The notes: generated by a model from the sequence alone, not told the origin. 64,000 nucleotides of DNA from Anaerofustis stercorihominis (GCF_024623185.1 NZ_JANJZK010000003.1:1-64000), one strand, 5' to 3'. Positions 19,152 to 32,218 are shown, counted from the stretch's first letter. Program-made: numbers and translations.

Positions 19152-19180
19152 AAAAAAGAAGAGGTTTACTCTTCTTTTTT
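19152..19180 (-). terminator. Intrinsic terminator of the 19194-19802 gene
   Basis: A perfect 12-base stem, AAAAAAGAAGAG (19152-19163) with CTCTTCTTTTTT (19169-19180), encloses a five-base loop. It starts 14 bases beyond the stop codon of the minus-strand membrane-protein gene, with the U-run in its distal arm. Confidence 0.8.
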
Positions 19181-19193
19181 AACAAATTAATTT

Positions 19194-19802
19194 TTATTTC
19201 ACTAATTTTTGAACATCAAATATGTAATTAACAACTATAAGAAGTGAAATAAGTGTTGGAATATGAGGAAGGAATATTTTAAAGAATTCCGTCACTTCAA
19301 GTTTAACGAGTTTAACACTTCTTCTTCTTCTCGGTAAATCTTCTTCCATAAGCTGAGTTGCAATAATAGCATATATAAATACTATATATATTATCAGCAT
19401 TCCGGTTACGGTAAAGCTTAAACCCGTTGATCCGCCAAGTATTGCACCAAGACCGGTATTCATTAACTTATATAATTTAGGAAATTCATAAAAAACAGCT
19501 CCCAGTATATTTATGATACCTAACAGCATAAGCAGATAAACGAATGTATTGATCCTTCCATATCTTCTGTCTTCGATACTTTTTATTGTCCCATATCTTA
19601 CTTTGGCATACAAATAGCTTCTAAGTGCCAAACATCCAAGACAAAGGAGCATCGCGATAGTAAAGTAAATATATAGATTTTTAAGCATATCCATTTGAGC
19701 GGCAGTTAGTGTTCCTATAGTACTGGGTCTTAAAAACAAAAATAATGAAAGAAAAATAACTACTCCGTAAAACAAACTTGATTCTTTTAAAAATTTCTTC
19801 AT
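19194..19802 (-). CDS. Unrecognised multi-pass membrane protein, 202 residues
   Basis: I do not recognise a family. Five hydrophobic stretches are visible: about residues 9-27, 44-62, 88-107, 133-150 and 178-196. A basic loop with PRRRRSVKLVK (about residues 158-168) is probably cytoplasmic. No transport, enzyme or binding motif is apparent. It stands alone, with its own promoter-like sequence upstream and a strong terminator after it, and is divergent from recF. The organism's usual codon pattern and the ATG start support a real gene; the role is unknown. Confidence 0.75.
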   Translation of the reverse strand: MKKFLKESSLFYGVVIFLSLFLFLRPSTIGTLTAAQMDMLKNLYIYFTIAMLLCLGCLALRSYLYAKVRYGTIKSIEDRRYGRINTFVYLLMLLGIINILGAVFYEFPKLYKLMNTGLGAILGGSTGLSFTVTGMLIIYIVFIYAIIATQLMEEDLPRRRRSVKLVKLEVTEFFKIFLPHIPTLISLLIVVNYIFDVQKLVK

Positions 19803-19835
19803 AAATTAGACTCCGTTTTATAAAATATCTTAACT

Positions 19836-19863
19836 ATTATATAATAAATTCTGATTTAATCAA
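19836..19863 (-). promoter_or_regulatory. Putative sigma-A promoter of the 19194-19802 gene
   Basis: On the minus strand, -35 TTGATT (19858-19863) is separated by 16 bases from a perfect -10 TATAAT (19836-19841), about 34 bases before the ATG. The surroundings are very AT-rich, so chance matches are possible. Confidence 0.45.
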
Positions 19864-20101
19864 ATATTATATTAAAAATATCCGATTAAATTCTAAATTA
19901 ATACACATAGTCCTTATTTTAAAGAAAAATTATTAAATAATAACTATGTCAAAATGTTCCAAGTAATTACATAATGTCTTATTTTTCAATTATTACCGCT
20001 CCTTTTTATCGGCAAATTTAAAGTTAAAATACATATACCCAAATGTCCTTCTTAAAAGCATTAAAAAAGTTTAAAATACGGGCTTTTATGAGCTAAAACA
20101 C

Positions 20102-20130
20102 TAGCAAAAAAGAGCAATATATGCTATAAT
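20102..20130 (+). promoter_or_regulatory. Putative promoter of recF-gyrB-gyrA
   Basis: A perfect -10 TATAAT at 20125-20130 lies 17 bases after TAGCAA (20102-20107), a weak -35. Transcription would begin near 20137, immediately before the leader hairpin at 20139-20156, giving a very short 5' leader for recF. Confidence 0.5.
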
Positions 20131-20138
20131 ATTTTTAT

Positions 20139-20159
20139 AAAACCTAAAGGGGTTTTTTT
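20139..20159 (+). promoter_or_regulatory. Leader hairpin with U-tract overlapping the recF ribosome site
   Basis: AAAACC (20139-20144) can pair with GGTTTT (20151-20156) around a six-base loop, followed by further Ts to 20159. The recF ribosome binding site AAAGGGG (20147-20152) lies in the loop and right arm. The element therefore looks like both a weak terminator and a ribosome-site sequester. The stem is only six pairs, so a function is not assured. Confidence 0.35.
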
Positions 20160-20161
20160 AT

Positions 20162-23172
<3,011 letters not shown>

Positions 23173-23184
23173 GAGGTATAAAGA

Positions 23185-25653
23185 ATGGCAAAAAAAGAAG
23201 AAATTCAAGATATACATGGTAAGATTGAAGACAGAGATATAGTCGAAGAAATGCAGACCTCTTATATAGATTATGCCATGAGCGTAATCGTCGGAAGAGC
23301 TCTTCCGGATGTAAGAGACGGTTTAAAACCGGTACATAGAAGGATATTATATGCTATGTCGGAACTTAATCTGACATATGACAAACCTTACAGAAAAAGT
23401 GCCAGAATCGTCGGGGATACAATGGGTAAGTATCACCCTCACGGTGACAGTTCCATATACGATGCAATGGTTAGACTCGCACAAGATTTCTCAACAAGAT
23501 ATCCACTTGTAGACGGACACGGTAACTTCGGTTCAATAGACGGTGACAGCCAAGCTGCTATGCGTTACACCGAAGCTAAGATGACTAAGATGACAGGTGA
23601 AATGCTTAGGGATATAGGAAAAGAAACCGTCGACTATGCACCTAACTTTGACGAAACATTAAAAGAACCATTAGTGCTTCCAAGTAGATTTCCTAATTTA
23701 CTTGTAAATGGTTCAAACGGTATAGCAGTAGGTATGGCGACAAACATCCCTCCTCACAATTTAAGAGAAGTCGTGGAAGCTATAATAGCTTTGATAGAAG
23801 ATCCAAATATAGAAATTAATGATTTGATCAAATATGTCAAGGGACCGGACTTCCCTACCGGCGGTATCATAATGGGTAAAACCGGAATCTATAATGCTTA
23901 TACTACAGGCAGAGGAAGAATCAAACTCAGAAGTAAAACTCATATAGAGGAAATAAGCAAAACAAGACAAAGGATAGTAGTAACAGAAATACCTTATATG
24001 GTAAACAAAGCCAAAATGGTTGAAAAAATCGCTGATTTGGTTAGAGATAAGAAAGTAGTGGGTATATCGGATATCAGAGATGAATCCGACAGGAACGGAA
24101 TAAGAGTTTGTATAGATTTAAGAAAAGACGTAAATGCTTCTATAATCTTAAATCAGTTATATAAGTATACACAGCTCCAGGATACCTTCAGCGTAATAAA
24201 TCTTGCACTTGTAGATAACCAACCTAAAGTACTAAACTTAAAAGAAATATTAGTACATTATTTAAACCACCAAAAAGATATAATCGTAAGAAGGACTGAA
24301 TATGATTTAAAGAAGGCAAAAGCCAGAGCACATATAGTTGAAGGTCTTCTTATCGCTCTCGATAATATAGATGAAATAATCAAAATCATAAGAGCAAGTT
24401 ATAATGACGCTGAAGAAAAATTAATGGAAAGATTTGATCTTTCCGAAGTTCAGGCAAAAGCTATAGTCGATATGAGACTTAGAAGACTGCAGGGCTTAGA
24501 GAGAGAAAAACTTGAAAACGAATATGCGGAACTTCTTAAAACAATCGAATACTTGGAAAGCGTTCTTGCAAGTGACGAACTTGTAATGAGTATCATCAAA
24601 GAAGAACTTACCGAAATAAAAGATAAGTACGGGGACGAAAGAAGAACAGCTTTTGAAGTAGACGATGAAGACTTCGACATGGAAGATCTGATTGAAGAAG
24701 AAGACATCGTAGTTACAATAACTCATGTCGGATACGTGAAGAGGCTTCCAGCAAGCACTTATAAGACTCAAAAGAGGGGCGGAAAAGGTGTTACGGCTCT
24801 TTCTACAAGAGAAAATGACTTCGTTAAACACTTATTCTTTACAACAACACATCACTATATAATGTTCTTTACAAACAAAGGTAAAGTTTACAGACTCAAA
24901 GGTTATGAAATCCCTGACGCTTCGAGAATAGCTAAAGGTACGGCTATAGTTAACCTCCTTGCACTTGACCCGGGAGAAAAAATAACCGCAGTTATACCTA
25001 TAAAAGAATTCAAAGATGATGAATATCTCGTTATGGCAACCAGAAACGGAGTATTTAAAAAGACAAGCCTAACTGAATACGACTCATCAAGAAAAAATGG
25101 TATAGTAGCAATCAACCTTGCGGAAGACGATGAGCTCATCGGAGTATCATTAACAGACGGCAACCAAAACATAATCCTTGGAACACATAAAGGTCTCGCT
25201 ATCAAGTTCAACGAGGCAGATGTAAGAGCTATCGGAAGAGTTTCCAAAGGCGTTAAAGGTATAAGCCTAAAAGAAGATGATCATCTTATAGGAATGGATA
25301 TAGCCACAGATAATGCTTATGTACTATCTGTTACAGAAAAAGGTTACGGAAAAATAACAAAAACTAACTTATATCCTACACAAGGAAGAGCGGGAAAAGG
25401 TGTCCTTAACTATAAAGTCACAAAGAAAACCGGAGAACTTGCCGGCATGTGCGTAATAGAGAAAGAAAAAGACGATATCATGGTTATAAGTATAGACGGA
25501 ACCGTTATAAGAATAGACACAAGCGGGATTTCTCAAATGGGCAGAAGTACATCCGGTGTAAAAGTTATGACTCTTGATGAAGACGTAAATATTTCAACTA
25601 TTGCTAAAGTCCCTTCTCAGGACGAAGAATTAGATGATCCTGATGAAGAATAA
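23185..25653 (+). CDS. gyrA: DNA gyrase subunit A
   Basis: The DNA breakage-reunion subunit of gyrase. The 822-residue protein has the active-site tyrosine in [10 protein letters not shown]. The C-terminal beta-pinwheel carries the GyrA box QKRGGKG, which distinguishes it from ParC. The quinolone-resistance region reads [17 protein letters not shown], so the two positions equivalent to E. coli Ser83 and Asp87 are the susceptible residues. The end is acidic (EELDDPDEE). AGGAGG precedes the ATG. It follows gyrB by 12 bases and is followed by a LUD-domain gene. Confidence 0.98.
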   Translation: MAKKEEIQDIHGKIEDRDIVEEMQTSYIDYAMSVIVGRALPDVRDGLKPVHRRILYAMSELNLTYDKPYRKSARIVGDTMGKYHPHGDSSIYDAMVRLAQDFSTRYPLVDGHGNFGSIDGDSQAAMRYTEAKMTKMTGEMLRDIGKETVDYAPNFDETLKEPLVLPSRFPNLLVNGSNGIAVGMATNIPPHNLREVVEAIIALIEDPNIEINDLIKYVKGPDFPTGGIIMGKTGIYNAYTTGRGRIKLRSKTHIEEISKTRQRIVVTEIPYMVNKAKMVEKIADLVRDKKVVGISDIRDESDRNGIRVCIDLRKDVNASIILNQLYKYTQLQDTFSVINLALVDNQPKVLNLKEILVHYLNHQKDIIVRRTEYDLKKAKARAHIVEGLLIALDNIDEIIKIIRASYNDAEEKLMERFDLSEVQAKAIVDMRLRRLQGLEREKLENEYAELLKTIEYLESVLASDELVMSIIKEELTEIKDKYGDERRTAFEVDDEDFDMEDLIEEEDIVVTITHVGYVKRLPASTYKTQKRGGKGVTALSTRENDFVKHLFFTTTHHYIMFFTNKGKVYRLKGYEIPDASRIAKGTAIVNLLALDPGEKITAVIPIKEFKDDEYLVMATRNGVFKKTSLTEYDSSRKNGIVAINLAEDDELIGVSLTDGNQNIILGTHKGLAIKFNEADVRAIGRVSKGVKGISLKEDDHLIGMDIATDNAYVLSVTEKGYGKITKTNLYPTQGRAGKGVLNYKVTKKTGELAGMCVIEKEKDDIMVISIDGTVIRIDTSGISQMGRSTSGVKVMTLDEDVNISTIAKVPSQDEELDDPDEE

Positions 25654-25669
25654 TTAGGAGATGAATAAA

Positions 25670-26317
25670 ATGGATTATAATGAAAGTATAAAAAAAGTTA
25701 ACAAACAAAAAATACTTACAACTATCGACGCTCTTAAAAGAAACAACATGGACGCAAGATATTTTGAAAGCAAAGAAGAGTTATTAAACGCTGTTAAAGA
25801 AATGGTACCGGAAGGTTCTACTACTGCCCTGGGAGGCAGTTACACGATCAAGCAAATTGACGGACTAACGGAACTTATAAAGAGCTATGATTTTAAAGAT
25901 AGAAAAAAAGAAGGCTCTACAAAAGAAGAGAAAAGACAAATTGCAATGGAAGCAAATTTTGTGGATTACTATTTCATGAGTTCTAACGCTATAACAGTAA
26001 AGGGAGAACTATATAATGTTGACGGAACGGGAAACAGGGTTTCTTCACTTATATACGGACCTGATAATGTAGTTATAATTGCAAGTCCCAATAAAATAGT
26101 ATCTGATGTAGACGCAGCCATAGACAGAGTAAAAGAACAAACTGCTCCGATGAACTGCGAGAGACTCGATATGGATACGCCATGCAGGAAATTAGGCAGA
26201 TGTGCAAACTGCAGAAGCATGGATAAGATTTGCATATTCTATACACTTACAGGTTTTCAAAGAAACAAAGACAGAATAAAAGTATTCTTCGTAAACGATG
26301 ATAATTTAGGATTATAA
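25670..26317 (+). CDS. LUD-domain protein (lactate-utilisation/LutC-like, DUF162)
   Basis: A 215-residue cytoplasmic protein of the LUD family, related to LutC/LutB of L-lactate oxidation; stand-alone copies like this are common in anaerobes and have no settled function. Typical blocks are PEGSTTALGGSYTIKQ, NRVSSLIYGPDNVVII and DAAIDRVKEQTAP. The C-terminal part has clustered cysteines (CRKLGRCANCRSMDKIC), which might bind metal. I choose the ATG at 25670 rather than 25661, because AGGAG ends at 25660 and leaves a normal nine-base gap. The gene is probably read from the recF-gyrBA promoter and ends at a strong terminator. Confidence 0.88.
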   Translation: MDYNESIKKVNKQKILTTIDALKRNNMDARYFESKEELLNAVKEMVPEGSTTALGGSYTIKQIDGLTELIKSYDFKDRKKEGSTKEEKRQIAMEANFVDYYFMSSNAITVKGELYNVDGTGNRVSSLIYGPDNVVIIASPNKIVSDVDAAIDRVKEQTAPMNCERLDMDTPCRKLGRCANCRSMDKICIFYTLTGFQRNKDRIKVFFVNDDNLGL

Positions 26318-26321
26318 AAAC

Positions 26322-26349
26322 AAAAAAGACCTTTTGTAAGGTCTTTTTT
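26322..26349 (+). terminator. Terminator of recF-gyrB-gyrA-LUD operon
   Basis: A perfect 12-base stem, AAAAAAGACCTT (26322-26333) with AAGGTCTTTTTT (26338-26349), has a TTGT loop. It lies five bases after the LUD gene stop. Its A-rich left arm would also give U's to a leftward transcript. Confidence 0.88.
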
Positions 26350-26490
26350 ATTACCACTTATATCGTATATAATAGTTTTTGGACATTAACAGAATATTAT
26401 CATAAATTTATATTTACCATATATCATTATTAAGCTTGAAACTATTTATTTTATAAAATATAAATATATTAATTTTCATCTTTAACAAAT

Positions 26491-26512
26491 AAAAAAAGAC
26501 CCTTAGGCCTTT
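26491..26512 (-). terminator. Terminator of the 26511-27446 gene
   Basis: On the minus strand AAAGGCC pairs with GGTCTTT (one G-T pair) around TAAG, followed by further Ts to 26491. The stem overlaps the stop codon of the gene. The DNA between this and 26349 is AT-rich with nothing that I can assign. Confidence 0.7.
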
Positions 26513-27446
26513 AATTTATATTAAAACTATTTTTTACATCATTCCAGCTTTTACCGGCATATGATAAATCAATATTCTTATAATCCAAAAAACTCTGTAG
26601 CCTTAAGTCATTACCGGATTTATATAATTTCATTTGTGCAAATTCATACTCCGGCTTTTCTCCGTTTTGCCAATCGGAAGTATCATAACTTACCAAAAGT
26701 GTAATGTCATTGCCTTTTTTTTGAATACTGCTTACATGACCGCTGTAATTTAGACTGTCCCCTGTCTTACCAAAAGAATAACTGGCTCTTCCGTAATTAT
26801 CATAAAAACTTAGTACCAGATTTTTACTTTTATTGATGTACTTTCCTTCAATTCCCTTTATTTTTTCTATTGCGGCATAAGGTCTTATTACCTTTATATA
26901 CATATTCTTTACTGATTTATTGCCGCTGGAATCTTCGGCAGTAACTTTTATACTATATTTTCCTATTTTTGTAGTATTAACATTTCCTTCTACTTTTATT
27001 TTATCCTCAGAAAGTTTTCCATCTATATTATCTTCAGCCTCAATAAATTTAGTTATATTAAATTTACTTTTAAAAGGAACGCTGAGTATATCTAATTCTT
27101 TTATTATCGGAGGAGTCGTATCAATCACATTAAAATCAACTTTTACCTCTTCTTTATCTGTACTTCCTTTTTCCCTTAATATGTAACTTATTGTTTTTTT
27201 ACCAACTTGTAAACAGTTTACATCCTTATTTAAAGGTTCTATCACATAAGTATCTTTATATTTATCTTTTAATTTAACTAACCCGGAAACATCTACGTTT
27301 TTTCCTGCTTCAATATTTTTGTTTACTATTGATATTTTCTCTTTCCCATCATTTCTAAAACCGATGAATATTAATAAAATCAAACAAATTACAATTATTC
27401 CTATAATTAGTTTTTTATTATTATTCATAAAATCCTTTATGTCCAT
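26511..27446 (-). CDS. Membrane-anchored Ig-like (DUF5011-type) surface protein
   Basis: A 311-residue protein with a short cytoplasmic start, one transmembrane anchor at about residues 13-28 (LIIGIIVICLILLIFIGF) and an outside-facing remainder. Residues 35-105 form one Ig-like module, and residues about 105-188 a second, ending in the IGKYSIKVTAEDSSGNKS segment typical of DUF5011. The C-terminal ~110 residues are a beta-rich domain that I do not recognise. The layout resembles the lipoprotein at 38292-39194, so the two look like paralogues with different anchors. There is no enzyme motif; a structural or binding role is inferred. It is a single-gene unit with its own terminator. Confidence 0.75.
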   Translation of the reverse strand: MDIKDFMNNNKKLIIGIIVICLILLIFIGFRNDGKEKISIVNKNIEAGKNVDVSGLVKLKDKYKDTYVIEPLNKDVNCLQVGKKTISYILREKGSTDKEEVKVDFNVIDTTPPIIKELDILSVPFKSKFNITKFIEAEDNIDGKLSEDKIKVEGNVNTTKIGKYSIKVTAEDSSGNKSVKNMYIKVIRPYAAIEKIKGIEGKYINKSKNLVLSFYDNYGRASYSFGKTGDSLNYSGHVSSIQKKGNDITLLVSYDTSDWQNGEKPEYEFAQMKLYKSGNDLRLQSFLDYKNIDLSYAGKSWNDVKNSFNIN

Positions 27447-27595
27447 AGTTTATTTTCACCTATTATTAAATATTAAATTTCTAATTCCGTCTATTAATTA
27501 TATAAAATTACAGAACCCAAAATTTATTTTAATTATAATCAATAAATATATCACATATTGTCAAATTACTAAATAGAAACTATAAAATTGAATTT

Positions 27596-28519
27596 TTACT
27601 CATCTAACTTTCTAATAACATTTTTTAACTCCCTTGGGAGATCACATTTAAATGTTTTATCAAATTCAATCAATTCCTTATATTTTTCACTATATTTTAA
27701 TGTCACTTTATAACAATGAAGAAAGTGTCTATTTAATTTAAAATTATTTTCATTAATAGCTTGTTTGGATTTGTTATATTTTTTGTCTCCGACTACAGGA
27801 AAACCTAATTTATCAAGCTGTGAACGGATTTGGTGAGTTTTACCCGTAATAAGTTTTACCTCAAGCAAAGTATAATCTTCATATTTCTTTTTTATATTAA
27901 AATTTGCACTTACTTCAAAAGAACCTTCAGCCTTTTCACTGCTAAGAATTAATTTATTTTCTTTATTGTCCTTAATACCATAATGAGTAATTATACCTTC
28001 TCTGTTAAAATTACCGTGTACTAAAGTCAAATATCTCTTATCGATCAATTTATTTTTAGACATCTCGTTTAAAAGCATTAAAGCTCTTCTATTTTTCCCC
28101 GCAAGCACTATCCCGCTTGTATTTAAATCAAGCCTTGTAACAATACCTGTAGAATTTGTATTTAAATAGCTTATAAGCATACTCACAATATCTTCTTTAT
28201 CGCTGCCATTACCCTGAGAAAGTACTCCCGCAGGCTTATTAATAAGTACGATATTTTTATCTTCGTATATGATATTTAAATTATTAATACTTACTTTACT
28301 ATGTAGATTATCTTCTTTAAATACTTCGTCAGATAAAAAGAACTGGACTTTATCCAGTTTCTTGGTTCTATAACTGCCTTCCTGCTTTTTCCCGTTGACT
28401 TTAATAAATTTCTTTCTTAACAGTTTTTGGATTTCGCCCTTTGAAAGGACTGTTACTTTGGATATAAATCTATCAAGTCTCATATCCATAAATTCTTCGT
28501 TTATGATTAATTCCTTCAT
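27596..28519 (-). CDS. RluA-family pseudouridine synthase with S4 domain
   Basis: Converts uridine to pseudouridine in rRNA or tRNA. The 307-residue protein has an N-terminal S4 RNA-binding domain (about residues 11-60, MRLDRFISKV onward) and the catalytic domain with VTRLDLNTSGIVLAGK, whose RLD aspartate is the nucleophile. LITGKTHQIRSQL is the second family motif. I cannot say which site it modifies; RluC/RluD-type paralogues are common in Clostridia. The ATG begins one base after the yitT stop (TAAAATG), so the two are translationally coupled. Confidence 0.92.
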   Translation of the reverse strand: MKELIINEEFMDMRLDRFISKVTVLSKGEIQKLLRKKFIKVNGKKQEGSYRTKKLDKVQFFLSDEVFKEDNLHSKVSINNLNIIYEDKNIVLINKPAGVLSQGNGSDKEDIVSMLISYLNTNSTGIVTRLDLNTSGIVLAGKNRRALMLLNEMSKNKLIDKRYLTLVHGNFNREGIITHYGIKDNKENKLILSSEKAEGSFEVSANFNIKKKYEDYTLLEVKLITGKTHQIRSQLDKLGFPVVGDKKYNKSKQAINENNFKLNRHFLHCYKVTLKYSEKYKELIEFDKTFKCDLPRELKNVIRKLDE

Positions 28520-28520
28520 T

Positions 28521-29393
28521 TTATTCTTCTGTTACACCTTTAAATCCTTCTCCGAGAACTTCACTGACTTCAGCCAATATTACAAATGCTTCAGGGTCGA
28601 TATCAGAAATAAGTTCTCTTAAAACAGCAACTTCCATTCTGCTTACAACACATAACAAAATATCCTTATCTTCATTACTGTATCCGCCCTTTGCCTTAAT
28701 AAAAGTAACACCTCTGTCAAGTGTTTCAAATATAGCATTTCTTATGCCTATAGGGTCTGAAGTAAAAATATAAAAAGCCTTAGTATAGCTTGTCCCTTCT
28801 TGAATAAAGTCGATAACTTTCGTTGCAATAAATATATTTATTCCGGAATACACCATTATTTCAAAGTTTCTAAAAGCGATACCTGCAATAAGCACAACCA
28901 GACCGTCCAACATCAAAATCAAATTACCCATAGTAAAATGCGGAAATCTCTTCTGAATTAAAAGAGCCAATAATTCAGTCCCACCGGTAGTTCCTTTGAA
29001 TTTAAACAGAAGTCCTACACCGACACCAAAAACTATACCTCCGAAAACCGAGGCTAAAAATAAATCATTGGTAATATTAAATTTACCTGTCATTAAATCT
29101 ATGAAAAATGAAAATGCAAAAGTCCCGTAAAGAGTTTTAAAAAAATTAATGGCACCCATATCTTTATAAAGTATTACAAAAAGAGGAATGCACATTATAA
29201 AAGAAACGGCTCCGACCGGAGCCCCTGTAAATGAATAAATGACAGTGGCAAGCCCTGAAAATCCGCCCGGAGCAATATCAAGAGGAATACAAAATGCGGC
29301 AAATGCAAACGCCATAATCATGCATGCAAGTGTTACAAAAAACATGTCCACTAAAAATTTAAATATATTGCCCTTTTTCAAACCTTTTTCCAT
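28521..29393 (-). CDS. YitT family membrane protein (DUF161/DUF2179)
   Basis: A 290-residue protein with five or six transmembrane segments in the first ~200 residues and a cytoplasmic DUF2179 domain at the C-terminus (about 205-285, with GVTFIKAKGGYSNEDKDIL). Family hallmarks include PLDIAPGGFSGLATV and GTTGGTELLALL. Its function is unknown, although the DUF2179 domain is ligand-binding in related proteins. It is followed directly by the RluA-family gene and lies 40 bases beyond pyk on the same strand, so it may share the glycolytic transcript. The start is ATG after a weak AGGCTTG ribosome site. Confidence 0.88.
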   Translation of the reverse strand: MEKGLKKGNIFKFLVDMFFVTLACMIMAFAFAAFCIPLDIAPGGFSGLATVIYSFTGAPVGAVSFIMCIPLFVILYKDMGAINFFKTLYGTFAFSFFIDLMTGKFNITNDLFLASVFGGIVFGVGVGLLFKFKGTTGGTELLALLIQKRFPHFTMGNLILMLDGLVVLIAGIAFRNFEIMVYSGINIFIATKVIDFIQEGTSYTKAFYIFTSDPIGIRNAIFETLDRGVTFIKAKGGYSNEDKDILLCVVSRMEVAVLRELISDIDPEAFVILAEVSEVLGEGFKGVTEE

Positions 29394-29433
29394 ATCAAGC
29401 CTCTGTCATTTCTGTTATATTTTATATTTATTA

Positions 29434-31164
29434 TTAGTTGATTTTATACAAAATACCTCTTGAAGCATCTAAAGTAACTTTTTCTTTATCTTCATAGCCT
29501 TCAAAAGATTCCACACCAACCAATGTAGGGATATCAAGCCCCTTTAATTTCATTTCTACTTCATTAGGAAAAGCCTTTTCGCTGTATACAACACCGCCTG
29601 CTTTTTCTACCAAGTCCATAGCTTTTGAATCAAGAGAAGTTAATGCTAAAATTTCTCCGTCTTTAAAGTCAGATAATCCTTTAGTATAAATTCTTAAACC
29701 TCTGTTTTTAATTCTTCCGCCAATCAGTCCGGCACCTTTAAGTACATGTTCTCCTACAGTTTCAATCCTTATAGAGTTAGTAGTGCCTTTAACACCAAGA
29801 GGAATACCTGCGGTTATAACTACCATATCCCCGTTTTGAACGTGGAAATGATCCTTTGCACTCTTTATGATTGTCTTATAAAGTAATTCTACATCCGAGA
29901 ATACATCGATCTTATAAGCTTCTACACCCCAAACAAGAGATAATCTTCTTTGTACATATTCTTTATCAGTATAAGCGACTATATCACAGTTAGGTCTGTA
30001 TTTTGAAATCCTTCTTGCTGTATAACCTGAACTTGTAGGTGTAAGTATCGCTTTTGCATTAAGTGAATCCGCAATCTGAACGGTAGATAAACTTACTGCA
30101 CTTGTCATACTTTGGTCATTTATATATTTGCTTCTGGTTCTGAAATCGCTGGCTAATTTTCCTTCCGCCGATTCAGCGATTATACCCATTGTTTGTACAG
30201 CTTCAATAGGATATTTACCTGCAGCGGTCTCTCCCGATAACATTATTGCATCCGTACCGTCAAAAATAGCATTAAAAACGTCTGTTACTTCGGCTCTTGT
30301 TGCTCTTGGGTTATTTATCATACTGTCAAGCATTTGCGTAGCGGTAATAACCGGTTTACCTACGTAATTACATTTCTTGATAATATCCTTTTGAACTATA
30401 GGAACTTCTTCAGCAGGGATTTCAACTCCAAGGTCACCTCTTGCAACCATTATCCCGTCACTGGCTTCAATGATTTCATCTATATTGTCAACACCTTGTC
30501 TGTTTTCAATCTTAGAAATGATATGAATATCTTCTCCGCCGTTATTATTAAGGACTTCTCTTATAGCAAAAACATCTTCTTTACTTCTTATAAAAGAAGC
30601 AGCTACAAAATCAACATCATTTTTGATACCAAATAATAAGTCATTTGTATCTTTTTCAGTAAGAGCGGGAAGCTTGATATTAACTCCCGGGATATTTATA
30701 CTCTTATGATTTTTAACGGGACCGCCGTTATCTACTCTAAGAATTACATCTTTACCTTTGATTTCTCTAACGGTTAACTTTATTAGACCATCGTCTATAA
30801 GTACTACATCGCCTTTTTTAAGCTCTTCTGCCAAATGATCATATGTTGTAGAACATTTATTTTCGTCTCCAAGTTCATCTCCGACAGTAAGAGTAAACAT
30901 ACTGCCTTCTTTTAAAAACACACCGCCGTCTTTAAACTTTTTAGTTCTGATTTCAGGACCTTTTGTATCAAGCAAAATAGCTATTGGCTGATTTAATTTT
31001 TGTCTGATTTCTTTGATAGTATCAATTCTTCCCTGATGTTCTTCATAGTCACCGTGAGAAAAATTAAGTCTTGCTACATTCATTCCGGATGCGATTAAAT
31101 GAGTCAATATCTTTTTATCTTCACTCGCAGGACCTATTGTACAAACAATTTTTGTTTTTTTCAT
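29434..31164 (-). CDS. pyk: Pyruvate kinase with C-terminal PEP-utilising extension
   Basis: Transfers phosphate from PEP to ADP in the last step of glycolysis. At 576 residues it is longer than the ~470-residue core because it has the extra C-terminal domain found in many Bacillus and Clostridium enzymes, related to the PEP synthase/PTS mobile domain (about residues 490-576, DGEILALTSLDSKAMDLVEKA). Core motifs are RLNFSHGDYEEH, DTKGPEIRTKKF, ISKIENRQGVDNI and MVARGDLGVEIP. The start is ATG. It is 32 bases after pfkA, forming the common pfkA-pyk operon. Confidence 0.97.
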   Translation of the reverse strand: MKKTKIVCTIGPASEDKKILTHLIASGMNVARLNFSHGDYEEHQGRIDTIKEIRQKLNQPIAILLDTKGPEIRTKKFKDGGVFLKEGSMFTLTVGDELGDENKCSTTYDHLAEELKKGDVVLIDDGLIKLTVREIKGKDVILRVDNGGPVKNHKSINIPGVNIKLPALTEKDTNDLLFGIKNDVDFVAASFIRSKEDVFAIREVLNNNGGEDIHIISKIENRQGVDNIDEIIEASDGIMVARGDLGVEIPAEEVPIVQKDIIKKCNYVGKPVITATQMLDSMINNPRATRAEVTDVFNAIFDGTDAIMLSGETAAGKYPIEAVQTMGIIAESAEGKLASDFRTRSKYINDQSMTSAVSLSTVQIADSLNAKAILTPTSSGYTARRISKYRPNCDIVAYTDKEYVQRRLSLVWGVEAYKIDVFSDVELLYKTIIKSAKDHFHVQNGDMVVITAGIPLGVKGTTNSIRIETVGEHVLKGAGLIGGRIKNRGLRIYTKGLSDFKDGEILALTSLDSKAMDLVEKAGGVVYSEKAFPNEVEMKLKGLDIPTLVGVESFEGYEDKEKVTLDASRGILYKIN

Positions 31165-31196
31165 AATTTATGATTATCTCCTATTTCAAATCTATA

Positions 31197-32156
31197 TTAT
31201 ATTGCAATCATTTCTGCAATTCTTTTAGCTTCTTCATCAATACTGTATGGCATAGATAATGCTTCTTCGATTTCCATATCTAAAAATCTTCCGTGCTGAT
31301 AACACATACATCTGTTTGTCTTACCATCTTTTAAACATTCAACTGCCATCGCTCCCATTTTACTGGCAAGCATTCTGTCAAATGCAGACGGAGAACCGCC
31401 CCTTTGGATATAACCAAGGTTTGTGCCTCTTGTAGTAACTCCCGAGTATTTTTCAATAACATCACAGAATTCTTCATAGTGTCCTACGCCTTCAGCCAAT
31501 ATTACCAATCCGTAATATTTACCGAGAGCAAAACCTTTTTTTATCCTGTCACAAACAACATCCAAATTAAGTTCTTTTTCAGGTATCAAGATAGCTTCCG
31601 CACCGGCTGCAATTCCCGCATATAAAGCTATAAAACCACTGTTACGACCCATAACTTCTACTACATTTACTCTGTTATGAGAAGAGGATGTGTCTCTAAT
31701 TTTATTTATCGCGTCTACTGCTGTATTGACAGCAGTATCAAAACCGATAGAATACTCCGTACACGATATATCATTATCTATTGTTCCCGGAATCCCTATT
31801 ACATTAATTCCCGCTCTGCTTAGTTTTTGTGCTCCTCGGTAAGAACCGTCTCCGCCGATAACTACCAAACCTTCAATACCGTGTTTATGTAATGTATTGA
31901 CTGCTTTATTTAAACCTTCGTCGGTTTTCATTTCCAAGCATCTTGCAGAACGAAGGAATGTACCGCCTCTTTGGATTTTATCCGATACTGAGTATTCATC
32001 CAGCTTTTCCAAATCATCTTCAATAAGTCCTTTATATCCTTGATAAACTCCATAAACTTCAAAACCATAGTATATCCCGGCACGAACAACGGCCCTTATA
32101 GCCGCATTCATTCCGGGTGCGTCGCCGCCGCTAGTTAAAACTGCTATTTTTTTCAC
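31197..32156 (-). CDS. pfkA: ATP-dependent 6-phosphofructokinase
   Basis: Phosphorylates fructose 6-phosphate, the committed step of glycolysis. The 319-residue length matches bacterial PfkA. Visible motifs are the ATP site [15 protein letters not shown] and GGDGSYRGA, and the catalytic [12 protein letters not shown] with the general base Asp. The glycine in GGDGS favours ATP rather than pyrophosphate as donor. The start is GTG (32154-32156), preceded by AAGGAG. It heads pfkA-pyk, and a TATAAT box is at 32219-32224. Allosteric control by PEP and ADP is expected from the family and is not visible here. Confidence 0.97.
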   Translation of the reverse strand: MKKIAVLTSGGDAPGMNAAIRAVVRAGIYYGFEVYGVYQGYKGLIEDDLEKLDEYSVSDKIQRGGTFLRSARCLEMKTDEGLNKAVNTLHKHGIEGLVVIGGDGSYRGAQKLSRAGINVIGIPGTIDNDISCTEYSIGFDTAVNTAVDAINKIRDTSSSHNRVNVVEVMGRNSGFIALYAGIAAGAEAILIPEKELNLDVVCDRIKKGFALGKYYGLVILAEGVGHYEEFCDVIEKYSGVTTRGTNLGYIQRGGSPSAFDRMLASKMGAMAVECLKDGKTNRCMCYQHGRFLDMEIEEALSMPYSIDEEAKRIAEMIAI

Positions 32157-32218
32157 TTCTGTATTCTCCTTTTTATATAAATTATTTAAAATATTATTCT
32201 AAGTTTTCACTAAACTTC

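Larger units (their letters stand above)
19803..20161. other. Intergenic region between a membrane protein gene and recF
   Basis: This 359-base gap separates divergent genes. It contains a promoter-like pair on each strand and a small leader hairpin before recF. I looked for DnaA boxes (TTATCCACA-like) and for the DUE-like repeats expected near recF in origin regions and saw none. No reading frame in it looks coding. Confidence 0.6.

Noticed and set aside
19803-20161. Possible replication origin upstream of recF
   Set aside because: I found no DnaA boxes, no AT-rich iterons, and no dnaA or dnaN gene, so the gap does not support an oriC call.
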